A stretch of 64,000 nucleotides of DNA, taken from contig JAJLRJ010000008.1 in the NCBI GenBank assembly GCA_024195265.1, positions 21,372,958-21,436,957 on the forward strand, in the 5' to 3' direction. Shown here in pieces: positions 14,601 to 29,600 of this stretch (within the stretch, counting starts at the first letter, position 1; each line of letters opens with the position of its first letter). The notes under the pieces were generated by a model. It saw only the letters and a list, made by a program, of their open reading frames with translations. It did no database searches and had not been told where the DNA came from. This DNA comes from Dendrophyllia cribrosa. Lineage: Eukaryota > Cnidaria > Anthozoa > Scleractinia > Dendrophylliidae. A program made the position numbers and the translations under genes.

Positions 14601-17600
14601 AAACTACAGTACGTTGATCCAAAGTCTGAATCTCAGTAAATATATTATATACTAGTTGTTGGCATATTTTATCAATATAAACTGAAAATTTCCGATTCCG
14701 GAGTATTCAGAAAGTGTTGTTTTTAGATGTCCATTTTTAACCCGTGAATATGCGCAAGCGTAATGAACTGATTATCGGTAACGGTGGCTAATTCACTCAC
14801 TCACTCACTCGCTCGCTCCTTCCATCAACTGTAAACTTAGTGACATAATGCTCTATTACGAATGCGTTTCGTAACAAGAACAGCGTGAATCCAGCGATAA
14901 CAATCACTAATTTGTTGTAAGCGAATATAAACAACAATGAGCTTAAAGATGTTTCGCATTTGGAGTCTTTAATGCAACATTAAAATCGATCTAAAAGGAT
15001 TTTCCAATTGAGACACACGTTTTGATGCGTATCTACCTTTTATTAAAATAACAAAATTTAGTCTTAATTGAGCATGTGTTCCTTGATGGTCTCGTGGGCT
15101 AGCGCCGGGATTTGCACTTGGGAGGCCGCGGGTTCAATTCACGCTCAGCACCCTTTTTTCCGAACTGTACATTATGAAAGTTATTTACTTTTTATTTTTT
15201 GCGTTCGTCAAAAATCCTTACGTTTAATTTAAAAAAATATCGAACCGTGTCAGTGTGAATACATAAGCTTACCGCAATATTGCGTTACGTGTTAGCATTT
15301 CTTATTCACGGGTTGGCTCTTATAGGAGCCTTTGATTTGGTCTACTGATAGATTTTCATGTTACTGTCTAATCATCGACAACATCATCATCATCGTCGCC
15401 ATTGTTACCATCATCGTCATCATTGCCCTCATTATCATCATCATCATCAAAACCACCACCACCATCATAATTATCACAATAGCCATTGTCACCACCAGCA
15501 CTATCATTGGCAATCCTTGTGATGCCATTGGTCTAGCCAGGTTTCTTGACCAAGTTCAACCAAGAGTTGCAGCTTAGCCTTTTATATTAGTCTGCATTTA
15601 GTACAAACCTCAAGTACAGCTTGTCTGAGGTATAGTTCTTTGTCCTGACCATGCTGCACCAGTGTTGGTAGGTCTCCAACAAGCTTCTTTCCACAGCTCA
15701 AAAGTTCAGAACTGCTGAGGATCAAGGTACAGTTTACAATCTAGAAACCTCAATCCAAATACTTGTCAGAAATGCAATAAGATATATTAAACAAACTGCA
15801 GGGTTACGCCTATAAAAACTATATTTATTTATTAAGGTGATTCCATTGAAAAAGAAGGAATTTTTACGATTTTCTAAAACTTGGTCCAGATGGTAATTAT
15901 GTTATGAGCATCACAAAAATGAAATAAAAAATAGGGGTCACCGTGCTCGTTTTTGCACAACATGGATGGCCATTATAGTAACTATACGACCCGCGAGGTT
16001 TCATTACTGAACCCTAGTAATCAGAAAGGGACTATAATTTCTAAAAAAATCATTGCTTGGATTAAAATAATAGAGCAGTTCAACAAAATTGACTTTGATC
16101 TTACATTATAAACTATTTTAGTTGACCAGGAATTAAGATTATGAAAGAAATTAAAGAATTTGCGGCGTGCGCGCATACCCAACACTACCTAAAAACGTGT
16201 TCTTTACAGCATTCAAATACAAATATTTCAAAGCAGAATTTTTAACTTTTCTTTAAATCGCGATATATTGTAGTCAACCGTGTGTCATTTAAATTTCTGC
16301 ATTAAAAATTGGGGGTCACCGTGCTCGTTGTCAAGCTACAGTGTTTTGTTCCCGACCAGCACGAAATCCTCTTTGTAATTGAATCCTTAAAGGAAACCCT
16401 CTTGTTTCGGAGTGCGCGCGCGCTCGTGCACGCAATTTATTATGCGCAGTAGTGATGCGCAATGCAAAACTAGGGAATCACCTTAAATGACATTATAACA
16501 GTTACTTGATTTACCTTTCGGCAGTGGTATCATCTTTTACTAGAATCAAGTTCTCCAGAAAGGCTGTCACCACATTCAGTAGATCCACAATAACTTGTAC
16601 TGCCCAGGGTTGCTGCAATTTCAGGACAATGATTATTATTAACGGCCATGGATATTCTGCTACTGTTAGTGCTATATTGACAGACACTCGGGATTTACCC
16701 TATCGACTCAGTTGATAAAACAACATTTTTGTGTGAACATATATACAGTCAACTCTCTCTAAGGCGGACACCCTCGGTACCAGATTTACTGTCCGCCTTA
16801 GAGAGAGTTCATGTAACCTGATACCCGAACATCAAAACTGAAACCAGTGCTTTATTACTTTAATTGCAGTGTACAATGTAGTCAGCGCAAATGAGTTGTT
16901 GTATAACTGACGGGAAAAGTGACTTTAAGATTGGATTAAGACATATCGTAAGGTCTGGTATATTTCATTAAAATCACTGTTATCAGATTGCGCTAATTTT
17001 TCGGAATTTTGGACCTGTTATAAAATTTTATAAACATCCGGTGTCCGCTTTGAGAGGTTTTTTGAACCAACATGTTGAAAAAAAGTGTCCGCTGTCCGCC
17101 TTAGAGAGATGTCCGCCTTAGAGAGACTTCAGTTACAGAGAAACAAGTGAAATTCGGCAGGGACTAAAAAATTTTCTGTCCGCCTTAAAGAGGTGTCCGC
17201 TTTAGAGAGGTGTCCGCTTAGAGAGAGTTGACTGTATGTGCAATAAAAATAACTAAATGAATGCACCTGAGAAAGTCCAGGCTTCTTCATCAACTGTGTT
17301 ATGAGAATGATGTTATCTACAGGAATCCCAATTGAAACTGAAAAGCTCACTTTCACCTCAGGTGAACTGCAAGATAAAAAATTAATACTAATTATCACAT
17401 CATTTTATTAACTCATAAGACAATATTACATAGTCATTTCCATTTCCACTAATGTACCATGTACATGTATGACTGTATACAGTTGGTTGAATCTCTCCTG
17501 AAGGAGGTTCGTAAATAGAGAAATAGAAAAATCAGAGAAATAATAATTGAAGGCTTTCCTGCAAAAAGGACCAAAATCGCTTTTTGGGTCAATTTTCATT

Positions 17601-20600
17601 TTTTGCAGGATCGAACTAATTTTTGGCAGACTGACTTGTTTTGACATGACAAACATTGTTCTGTATTTTTTTTGCTGATTTATGCCTTGTTTTTAAGAAA
17701 TATATTTTTTTGTTTCTGCCGCCGCATTTTTTTTTTGCAACGGCGTTATTTCTCGAAAACAAGGTGCAAATCAGCAAAAAAAAAATTACGGAACAATGTT
17801 TGTCATATCAAAACAAGTCAGTCTGCCAAAAATTAGCTCGATCCTGCAAAAAATGAAAATCGGCCCAAAAAGCGATATAGGCCCTTTTTGCAAGAAAGCC
17901 TTCAATTACTGCATATTACCAAGCAGTTGTAAGTAAACTTCTGATCACTCTAAGAATTTGTCTCAGCCGTGAAGCCCCCTCCAGCAGCCCATCCAAAACT
18001 TGAACTGCCACAGCTTCCAGTGCATTCTGTACTTTTCTAATAAATGCTGTGTCAGTCATAAGTTTCTCAGTGATACTGGCATCGTTGGCGTTCACATCTT
18101 GTGGTTTTGGTCTGCCTGTTGTAGCTTGTTCTGTTATTTCCACCAGATAGTCCCACTCCTCATCACTGTCAAGCTCCTCCTGAACAAACATTTTAAAACT
18201 TTTCTCAACAAACAAGTTCTCTTTATTCATCTTAGCCTGTGTGCAAAGATCTCCTATTTTCATACATTCCTATGGTACTAGTTCAGTCATTATTAAGCTT
18301 TGAGGTATGCTGGCTATACAACGAAAATCTAGCATCCTAGGAGACCCAGAGGCAGCTAAAGTCGGGGCGGGATGAAGTAACAGACTTTTACTTCATCCTG
18401 CCCCTGGGTCTACTTCAGAAACAAAGGGGTCATTGCAATTGCAATGAGAGCGTAGCATCACTACATAACTAAAAAATGCAGCCTACATATATGGGGTATT
18501 TAGCTTCTTAACCATAAGTGTCAAACAAAGACTGATTTTTATGTTATTAAAAATGTGATTGTTGTTCATTGTGGAGTGTAAGATAGGTGAACGCTTGTTC
18601 ATTTGTCTCACAATTGAGTCACTTTGAGATGTTGATCGCGACGTTTTGACTACTGTTACTGCTAGTCTTTATCAGGCAGTGAGGATGATTGGTTACGTGT
18701 TGCTTTATGTAGCATGTTAGTTTGTTGCTATTGGTGCATTTTGATCCTCATTATTATTCCAAATGGATTTTGTTCCCTCTTTTTTTTTTTCATAAAACTC
18801 AAGTGTACCAAGCTGAGCTCACCTGTCCTCCATGTTGTCTTTCTCCCTGCCTCTTGCTTTTTACCTCCCGTCTTTTCACTGCGGCAGCCAAGACTTGTTC
18901 AATGACCGACGTTTCTCTATCATAGTCATCACTAATTTCATGTCCAATCCTGTCTGTCTTAACTGGTTTGTCTTCTAGCTGCACCTCCCAATCATCTACA
19001 AATCACAATTTTAATAAAAAGGAAAATGCAGCAATTACAACAGAAATCACTAAACTGTTAGCACCCCGTAACAAATGATCAATCGCATTTGAATTTTGGG
19101 CTTGCTCACATGACAATTTGGAGCACCCAAATTGGTCACGTGACATTCTGTTTCTTTTGTTTCTGTTTCTGAACTCAACCTGCCAAAATGTCACATGACC
19201 AATTTGGGCGGGCCAAGTGGTCACGTGAGCAAGCCCAAAATTCAAATGTGATTGATTGTTTTTTACCGGGTGCTAACAGTTTAGTGATGTTAGTAGTATA
19301 AATACAGTGAACTCTCCGAAAGCAGACACCCTTGTAAGGCGGACACCCTTGAAAGGCAAAAAGGAAGGTCAGGCACACAAGTTAAATTATTGTATTTGAG
19401 TAGTAGTAGGTAAGTAAACTTTATTCAGGTAGGGTGCCCCATTCTGCCCATCGGGGTACACCGGATTTAAAGTGACGGGGACATGAAAAGGATTTTTTTG
19501 GGGTTTGAAATTTTCATTCCAGACATTTTTTGGGTAAGAACATTTTGGGGTTTCATTTTTGGTTTGGGTCCAAGGGATTTTTTGGGGGTATTGATTTCAA
19601 ATGCCCCTATTTGCAGGTCCCCATCACTTTACATCCGGACAGATGGTTTGCTATTAAAACACTGATAGTGTACAGTTCTAAAAATAACAAGTCTGGGATA
19701 GGGTAGGGATTTTCGGTGTCTAGTCTAGTATAGGGTTGCAAAATCAGCTGAACATGGCCTGGTATAGGGTAAGGGTTTTAGAGTCCCAGCGGCACATCCC
19801 CACCCAAAAAATACACAGAGTACCATCCCGAGAGATAACCCTCACCATCAGCCGCCTTTTCTTCTGCAATTTTGTCCTTTTCCTCTGTCTCTTCTTTAGC
19901 CTTTGTCAGCTTTTTCTGTCCGCTGTCCTTTGCAGGAGCAGGCTTCTTCTTTACTATGTTACTCAGAGGTTTCTTCTTCAACTCCTGCTTTTCCTTCTCC
20001 TTGTTTTCCTTTTTTGATTCAGTTCCTTTCTGATTTTTACCTCCTTCCTGTCGCTGTTGAAGTTTTCTTATCCATGAGGGTCGCACCTCTTCAGCACCAC
20101 TGTCTTTCTATATAATAATAACAATAAATTATTATTATTAACATTTTCCTGCCTTGCAACAAATTATTTTGTTGTAAGGTCGGAAAATGTTACAATAGTC
20201 CATTTTACAGTTGTGTGCTTGGTAACCTTGCCTGTGAGTGAAAGCGAGGCTGGAGGTGACCTTGCTTTGATACAAACCTTTCTGCCTTTCATATGTTAAT
20301 AATGCTTTTCTAATGCTAACTTCGTAAATTTACATCTGAAAAGCTTTAAGGTCTGTATCATAACAAGGTCAACTTCAGCCTTGCTTCCACTCTAAGGCCA
20401 TAACACTTTGCAAATTAAAAAAAAAAATAAGAAGAAGACAACTGTAAAATTAGCGTCTTCCATGCGTTTAGATTGTGGGGAGCAGTGAAAAGCAGCGCGT
20501 GGTGCTATAGGGTCGGTGCGAGGAAAAACTGGAAGAGAGGCGAAGAAACGCCTGTGAAATTAATATTAAAAAGCTCATGCCGCCCACTTTTGACCGCCGA

Positions 20601-23600
20601 CAGCGGCAAAGTAGTTGTGGTTTTCAGCTGTTAATTAAAATTGCTGTAGATTTCCTGGGAAATAAGATCCCATCGCGCGATTCCTTCAATTTCGCTTCGC
20701 TTTCCATGTTAGTAAACACTGCGTCCTTTTCATCGAACGATTATTTTGCAAGTCCACCCTTCTTCGTTTTGTAGGTTTTGCCAAAAAACTGTTAAGTACA
20801 CGGGACTGCAAAGTTCCGCGAGTTTTCTTATTTAGCCGGTTTCGAAAAACAAGGATTTTGTCGGTTCCAAGAGTTTGGTCTTGGCCGATATAGCACGTTA
20901 AGTCACAAACTGCAGAAGCACAAAGGATATAGGCGTCTTAGATCCGAGTCTCAAAATGCTGTAGTCTAGAATTCCACTGCAATGAAATCATGAATTCTCG
21001 CAATAATTTTTAGCTCCTTAGTTAGTTAGCATCCAACAGATAATCTGCAGCATGGTTGCTGTTTCGTAAATCTCACGGATGCTAGTGAATTCTTACGTTC
21101 ATTCCTTAAAAGCAAGGAATGAGACAATTTTATGTCCTTTACCCGACGAGTGGAGAATCATCGTAGAAACAGCTTTTCTTTGCGATGCGAATAACCTTGA
21201 ACAAAAGTTGATAGATCAAGCTCTTTCCAAATCCTGTTGGAAGAAAGGCGAAGACATCTCTTCCCAGACTGCAACAGGTTTTGAATACAATCTTTTTGTT
21301 CTTTGCGTAAACTATCCACATGCAGGAAATCTTTAAGCGCTTGCTGCTGTATTTTAAACACAGATTCAAAACGTGCGTGACTTGATGGAGGATGACCTTC
21401 CCACGCCATATCGCATTTCTTGTCTGCGTCAACAACACTGCAGTTTTGACAACAGGTGTCAAATTTAGCCAATCAGAGGGTATACCAGACTCTGGTATAC
21501 CGCCACGAGCTTTTTAAAATAAATTTCACAGGCGTTCTTTCGCCTCTCTCTCCCCAGCCTCCCCTCTTTTTTTCTCTTGCGCCCAATTTTTCTTTTGCGC
21601 GCCACAAACTTAACGGCTGGAACAGGCTACTGTAAAATGGTCTATTAGTATATCTCTGTCAGCAATATGTTTGTATGAATGAATGTCGGTTGGTTTCAAT
21701 TCAAATTAATAAGCCCTGAAAGAGCTTGAAAAGAACCTTTTATTTTAAAGGGTCACTAAAAAGTTTAAAAGGGATTCCATAAGGCCCTGGATTTTAAACC
21801 ATGGAGGTACGTCTTCACATGCCTAATGGCTCTCAACTGCCAGAGCTTAACCCGGTTTCTGTAGCAAGAAGCGACTGAGAGTATTACTACTCCCCCCTGG
21901 ATGGGATGCTAGTCCATCACAAGGTTACCCCTCAGCATTATGATGCCAGTACCCATTTATACACCTGGGTGGAGAGAGACAATAAAATTATGGTTTTATC
22001 CAAAAATGTCTTTTGTTTGGGTGATATAAAAACAGCCAGTACATTATTGTCTGAATCAAATTCCTTAATAAAAAAACATGCTTTCATATTTCAAACCTTG
22101 TTTGTTGCTGTTTTTCTCCCCTTGGTTTTTACAGATTTCCCTTCAGTGTTGGCAACATTTGAAGTACGTTCAAACATCTCTGGGTCGCTGATCCATTTTA
22201 ACTCAGCTTCTGCACAATAAATAAGATTACTGATTAAGATACCTGTTAAAATTATAACTTACTGTATAAGAATATTAATAAAACATTATAATAATTGTCA
22301 ATTAAAATGATTACATTGAGCTATTTAATTAAATAACAACATGCATGTTTAATCAGACGCTTGGCTATTGGATGCCCGCGGAAGGGGGAGGGGGGCGGAA
22401 ATACTCAAGTTGGGGTCTAAACAATTGGTTGCATTTGCACCTCCTCATTATTAATATACCTGAGTACCCACTGGGATTAGATGCATGCTCCTTTATAAAG
22501 AAGTGCTATTATTATATCCGATAAACTTAACAAAAATTCAAAAAGGAATAACCAAAGCTCACCATTGATGCCATCAGCCACAAATGGGTGCCTAAGTAAG
22601 TAAGGCCAGGAAAGTCTTTTGTTTGGATCTTTAGTGAGGAGTCCTTGTAGAAAACTCTGAAATAGAGCAGCAGTGACAGAATAATTTATCCTTTTCATAC
22701 TGTCTCTCATACAGCACTCCATATCACCAGCCATACCATCCATAATTATATCAGTGTTTCTGGTCACACTTTGTTGGGACACCTCATACTGAATAGATAT
22801 TCACCCTTACAGTTGGCATCCCCCCCCCCCCCCCCAATGTTGAATTTTGCACCTCTGTGATCACTATTAAAATTTGAAACCAACATTGAGAAGGGAGGGA
22901 GACCCACATGTGTCCCAAGAAATGTGACAAGAATTGTAGGTCCCAAATATCACCCCTGGCCGATTCTGCTAATGCTCCACATCCTTTATCCCACCAACAT
23001 ATCACTCAACCCTCTCCATCCCACCAATAGTAATCCCTCCTTCATTACCTCTACCCCTATCACTCATCAAAATGATCCTTGGCCACCAGCTCTTTTTCCC
23101 CACTCCTATTATCCTCTCCACATAAGCATATTATCATGGGCCCTGCCCTGCAATTCCCAGTTACTATTCCCATACTATCACTCCATCTCTCATTGCTACT
23201 GCAATTACTTTATTATAATATGTACAACCCTTTCCCACCCTCCCTCCACCCCCTCCCCCCCCCCCCAAAAAAAAAAAAAACCTTGAGGGATAACTGGCAA
23301 GATACATGAGATTATTGTAAGTTCTTACCTGAAAATCAGGGCTCATGTTTTCAGGCCACTTAACAGTATCCTAAAAACAGATATAATTATTATATTAATT
23401 GAAATTGAAGAGCTTCAAGTGATAGGGGCATATATCATGGTTTGGGGCAAGATATGTGTCAAATATGAAGTATTTGTTAAACAATACTTGCCAGGGGTGG
23501 ATACAGACTAGTGCAACTAGTTTCCAGAAACTAGTCAGAATTGTTAAGAAATTAAAAAAAAAAATAAGAAAACCATGCCAGTCTCAACCGCAAGATGCCG

Positions 23601-26600
23601 ATTCGTCCCAGGTGTTTAATTATAATACAGAATTTGTCAATTCCAACTGCACTGCATTTTTTACCAGCCTACAGCGGACCAGCGCCTTGAGTTTCACTGA
23701 GCCCAGTCCTCTCACCCCTTCCCCTCCCCCTCCCCCTCCGTAGATCTCTGCTCAATATGTGCACTAGTTCAAATTTTCTATTGTTTCATGTGCACTAGTC
23801 AAAATTCTCTTTCATTGGCTAAGCATAATTGTGCACCAGTCAAAGTCTCTTCTCATTGGCTGCTGCGATTCAGTGCACTAGTCGTGAACTACTCAATCTG
23901 AGTGGCGTGTCATGGCATCGCTAATTTCAAGGACCTTTCAAGGGAGCCTGTTTGTCAAAAGGAAGATTGTTCACCATTTGATATCGGTACCGTGCACAGA
24001 GTCATTGCTTCGTTTACCGACACTGAAAAGTTTCGGTTTATTGAAAACGTCTGGAAGCCAGATCTACTGTTCGAGTTCCCCGCGTCGGAAGAATCAGCAG
24101 TTAAACCGGTTGATGCAAGCCCAGGTCAATGAAAAGCGAGAGAAAATGAAATTGATTGTGAAAACTGTCATCTTTTGTGGTCAAAACAACATTCCATTGA
24201 GGGGGAAACGAGATGACAACCCTGATGACAGCAATCTCCAAGGAAACTTTCAAGCCCTTCTGGAGTTTCGTATCGACAGTGGTGATGTAAAACTTAAGGA
24301 ACATCTCGAGAATGCGCCAAGAAATGCCACTTACCGCTCCAAAACGATACAGAACGAGATTATCGAGACTGTGGGGAATTATATTTCTTCAAAGATCATC
24401 GCGGAAGCTAAACAAACCAGAATGTTTTCTGTTATGGCTGACGAGGCAGCGGAGACGTTTCCAGGCAAAGAAAACGTGTCTCTTGTCCTCCGCTTTGTCG
24501 ACTCTTCAAAGAATATTCGAGAGGAGTTTGTTGGCCTTTGTGGAGAAGAAACAACCGGTAACGCAATCAAGGAGTTAATAATTAATTCAGTTCGTGACCT
24601 TGGTTTGACCATGGATGATTGTAGAGCTCAATCTTATGATGGTGCTGGGAACTTAAAACTAACTCTGGTAGGTGGAGCCTGGAAACATATTTATATGGCT
24701 AATACCCGACTGGACAATGTAATAGAATAAAAATATTAACTTAGCTTGCTGCTTCTTATGTAGTAACACCTATGATACAGTGTATGTTGAACATTATTTT
24801 TATAAAATGTTTTTTAGTAAGTGTTTGCCAAGAAAAATTGCTAAATTTTGTGGATTTAAAGCAAATGTTTATACCTGTTTTGATCCTAAATATATTTCCA
24901 AATATGCACCAGATTGCATTATAGAGCATCCAAGTTTCAAAAATTTTCTGGGGGGCATGCCCCCGGACCCCCCTAGCAAACTCGGGGCTTCGCCCTTCGA
25001 TTTTCAGTTTCATAGAAAAATTAATTTTGGTGGAAACCAGTCACACAAATTGCTGGATCCACCCCTGCTTGCATGCAAACCTGGACATAAGCATAATAGA
25101 ACACTTGCAAATTAAGGATATACTAGCAGTAATCACAGATTATGGAGACGCATTCGAAGGAATTTCCGGCGGAAATGAGCCCCTGAAAAAAAAAAAACAA
25201 TAGGGGCGGCCATTTGGAAGACCGGCTACCAAAAAATCTCAAATTTTACTGCACATAAACCACAGGACAACCAACACAAAATTAGGATTGTGTTCTTCGA
25301 ACGCGATAAATTTACAGATATATATTTATTTAGGCCTGAGGTTCATGCAAAACTTGCAAGGGTGATACATACCCGACAGATCAGGTTCACCAGCTGAAAA
25401 ATACTGTTGGTATAAAATGGTGGTGTTCCAACAAACAATTCATATAAAATACACCCTACAGACCTACAAGCAAAGAAACAATACTATGTCAGAAAAAAAC
25501 AATATTTAAACTGCACTTTAAATACAATATTGTCACTTACGAGCAATGTTAGGGGTCAGTATCAAATAAAGTATTGTATAGTCAAATGAAAATGACAGTT
25601 GTTCCAGAAAATATCCATATTCCCAAGAACGATTTGGGTCTGGGTCAATACTTTCATTATTAAAAAACTCTGGCTTTTGAGACCCCCTCTCTCTCAGAAT
25701 TTCCGAAATTGAGTGAACTTCTATGGGTGTATGGTTATTTCCTGGAACCACAGAATAAGTTAAACTAACAATAACAATAGACCAATATCACGCTAGCATG
25801 ACACAAAAATATATTTGGTTTATTGGGAAAAAGAGCCCAGCATCAAATTCAGCATATCGATATTAGTAAAACTACAAAGTTTTGTAAAGATTGCTAGAAA
25901 ACTGACAAAGATATGAAATTTTGAAACTGAGCATTTTTACAAAGAAAATTGTATGGTAGATGGGCATAGATTGCCCGTCCAGCCTCGTTTTCGTGTTTTT
26001 CCCATACATTTCTTTGTAAAAATTAGGCCAGAGTACTAAGTTTCAAAAGCTCATATCTCCGTCAGTATACGAGCAATCTTTACGAAACTTTACAGTTTTA
26101 CTAATATTGATGTGCTGATTTTGATACTGGACTCTTTTCCCCATTAAATTAAATATATTTTCATGCCATGCTAGCGTGATATTGGCGTATACAGACCAGA
26201 GATCAGAGTTGTGATCATATGGCTTCTCCTGTACCAGTTCAGGTGACATATAAAGAGGAGTTCCCTGTAACAGAGGGTAAATTAGAAATGGATTTAGTAC
26301 CACCTACAATGACCTTGTGATGGAATAGCACCTTATCCAGGGAAAAGTAGCAATACAACTACACTAGTTACTTCATGCTATATAAACCATGTCAAGCTCT
26401 GGCTCTGTGGGCTGCCTGGGCTGCCTGTGGCTCATGGACCGACTACCTTTACCTTTTACAATGTACATGAAACTAAAAAAATGGAATTTGCAATAAATCG
26501 TATATGCTAAATTACCTTTATTGATGTTAACACAAGGGTGTTGATACTCATTGCTCTTGCAAATCTAAAATAATTAATAAAATAGTAGTTAAAAATATAC

Positions 26601-29600
26601 TATATATCATTTACTCATGAACGCACCAAAAACAATTCTTGCTACATTGAATTACACCTGTCAGTCAAAAAATTCTGCTGAGGCTTTCATTCACGACTGT
26701 ATAGTTATCATCAAGGTCTTGTTAGTTCGCTTGTTCTCACTCCACAGCCACTCAGAGCTCGACTTTTGATTGCACTACATACTCACTGAGCTCGACTTCT
26801 GATTGCGCTCTGCGCTCACTGAGCTCGAATTCTGATTGCACTCTGCGCTTACTGAGCTTGACTTCTGATTGCGTTCTGCGCTCACTGAGCTCAACTTCTG
26901 ATTGGGCTCTGCGCTCACTGAGCTCAACTTCTAATTGTGCTCTGCGCTTACTGAGCTCAACATCTGATTGCACTCTGCACTCACTGAGCCCAACTTCTGA
27001 TTGCACTCTGCGCTCACTGAGCTTGACTTGTGGGCAAGTCTAGTTGTTACAATTGAAATTCATACCCAAAGTCACACAGTTTCACAATCCCTCCTTTTCC
27101 GAGGAGAATATTTTGTGGCTTCATGTCTCGGTGAAGTATCCTGTGAGAGTGCAAATAATACAACGCCTTGATAAGTTGGCATGCAATCTTTCTGACCTGA
27201 AAATTGAAAACATAAAAAAAATATTTATAAAAGTTAGCTTTGTTGTGGGCAAACTGGCCCATCAGGATGGTGTTTATCTCCAGTTTCCATAGAAGGAAGT
27301 GACTACGCATATAGTCAAGGTTCACCTCTGGAAAGAATGCTAGTCCTTAGCAAGATAACCCCCAGCATTATCATCACTGGTATAGCTACTTTTATTAGTA
27401 TATATGTTGACATGGTTTAAATTTTGTTTTTGGTTTGAAAACTCTGAGAATAGTCGCAAGAAGAGTTTCAATGGTACTGAAAATTATTTTCAATGCATAA
27501 TTTCTAGCAGCAGACTCCTCAATGTCACTTTTGTCATTCACTGTCACACATTAGAAGACAAAAAAGACTCACCTGTTGTTCTGGAAGAGAACCATCATCC
27601 TCCAATACCTGGAATAATTCCCCTTCAGCATACTCTGTTACCACACAAACCTTTTTCAACAAATGAATGGGGTTAGTTTCTAGAGAAACTGTGGTGCTGC
27701 GTCGGTGGGGGGATGAAACACGAGAATTTAGTTTTATCGACTGAGTCGATAAGGTAAATTGACCACCGTAAAAAGATTCAAATAGCTGACGTTTCGAGCG
27801 CTAGCCCTTCGTCGGAGCGAATCAAGGAATTGTGGGTAGTGTGTGGTTTTATATAGTAAGCGGTGGAGCTACGCTATTGGTGGAAATTTGGTGACGTGAA
27901 AAACAAATGTAGATTAGTTGAATGAAAAGCGTTCGTTGATTCCGTGGGGTTTGAGAGTGCCGATTTGAAAGATGATTTTTTGTTCTAGGTTTTTACGGCT
28001 TTCTGTGTTACCCTGGTGTAGGGAAAGGCCGCAGATTGTCATGTGTTGTTTAGAATGGTTAGTAAGATTAAAATGGCGCGCGACTGGTTTGGATGCGTCT
28101 TTGTCATTTTTTTCAACGTCTCGGAGATGTTCACGAAAACGGTCGCCCAGTCTCCTCCCTGTTTCGCCAATGTATATCTTTTTGCAAAAAGTACATGTAA
28201 TGCAGTAGATAACATTTACGGAGGTGCATGTAAAACGATCAGTGATTTTAATAGATCGTTTGGGTCCTGTTATTTTGTCCGCGTTGTGAATGAAAGGACA
28301 AGTGTTACATCGTGTGCGTGTGCATTTGAAAGTTCCCGGTACATCGTCAGATTTCAGTGCGCTCGTAACTAGAAAGTTGCCTATGTTTTTGTCACGTTTG
28401 AATGAAATTAGTGGGGGTTGTGAAAAAATTCTGCCAGTTTCGGGGTCGTTTTGGAGTAATTTGAAATTTTTTAAAATGATGCTTTTGACTGTGTTGTTGT
28501 GTGGGTGGAAAGTGAGGGTGAATGGAATTCTCTCGTTCTCTTCCTTCTGTGGCGTTTGTAGTGCTGACTGTCTGTCGATCTGTTGTGCACGTTGTTGGCC
28601 CGTATTAACAACAGAGTCAGGGTACCCACGTTTCTTGAAAAACTGGCACATTTCTTCTGATTTGTTGGAAAAATCAGAGTCATCACTACATAGACGTCGA
28701 AGTCTGAGAAATTGAGAATACGGAATGGCGTTTTTAACGTGCGATGGATGTGAGGATGAATGTAACAGATAACTGTGGGAATCTGTAGGTTTGTAGTGCA
28801 CACTTGTGGATAAACTGTTACCGTTGATTGAAATATTAATGTCAAGAAAAGCGACTGAGGTTTCGGAAATTTCCCAGGTATATTTTAGAGCTGGATGAAA
28901 AGTATTGACAGAAGTTATGAATTGATTAAGTTCCTCTTTACTGGAAGAGGTAGCGCCAATGCAATCATCGATGTAACGGCCGTAGAGTTCGGGTTTGGTT
29001 CCGTGGTACTGATTAAAAAATTTGTCTTCGATGTGGCCTACAAAAAGGTTAGCGTAGCTTGGTCCCATTTTGGTGCCCATGGCGACTCCATTTACTTGTT
29101 TGTAGTAGTTTTGGGAAAATGAAAAACAGTTAAGTGTCAAAACTAATTCGGCTAAGCGGAGCAGTGTTTCTGAGCTTGGGTTTTGAATGGAGCGCTGGTC
29201 GAAAAAATATTTTAGTGCTTGAAGTCCTTCGTCATTGGGGATGACGGTATATAAAGAGGTAATGTCCATAGTGAAAATTAATTTGTTTTCGCTGGCAAAA
29301 CTGAAATCCCGGAAAATTTCGAGTGCGTGATTGGTGTCCTTAATGTACGAGGGTAGTGATTTGACAATGGGGGCCATGATTTTGTCTAAATAGCTAGAAA
29401 TTAGTTCGGTAGGACAGCTACAAGTGGAAACAATGGGTCGGCCCGGATTGTTTGGTTTATGAATTTTAGGTTTGAAATAAACGCGTGAGGTTCTAGGAGT
29501 AGTGATGATGAGATTGTTGGCGGTAACTGGTAATTGTTGTTTAGTAATGAGGTCTTGGATAGTTTCTTTGACAATTTTTTGGTTGGTAGAAGTGAGATCT

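Noticed and set aside
15332..15577. Ile/Thr-rich 81-codon ORF
   Set aside because: Translation of an atc/acc trinucleotide-like simple repeat.
26752..27043. Repeat peptide ORFs on both strands
   Set aside because: A 30-base minisatellite keeps all frames periodic; nothing suggests translation.
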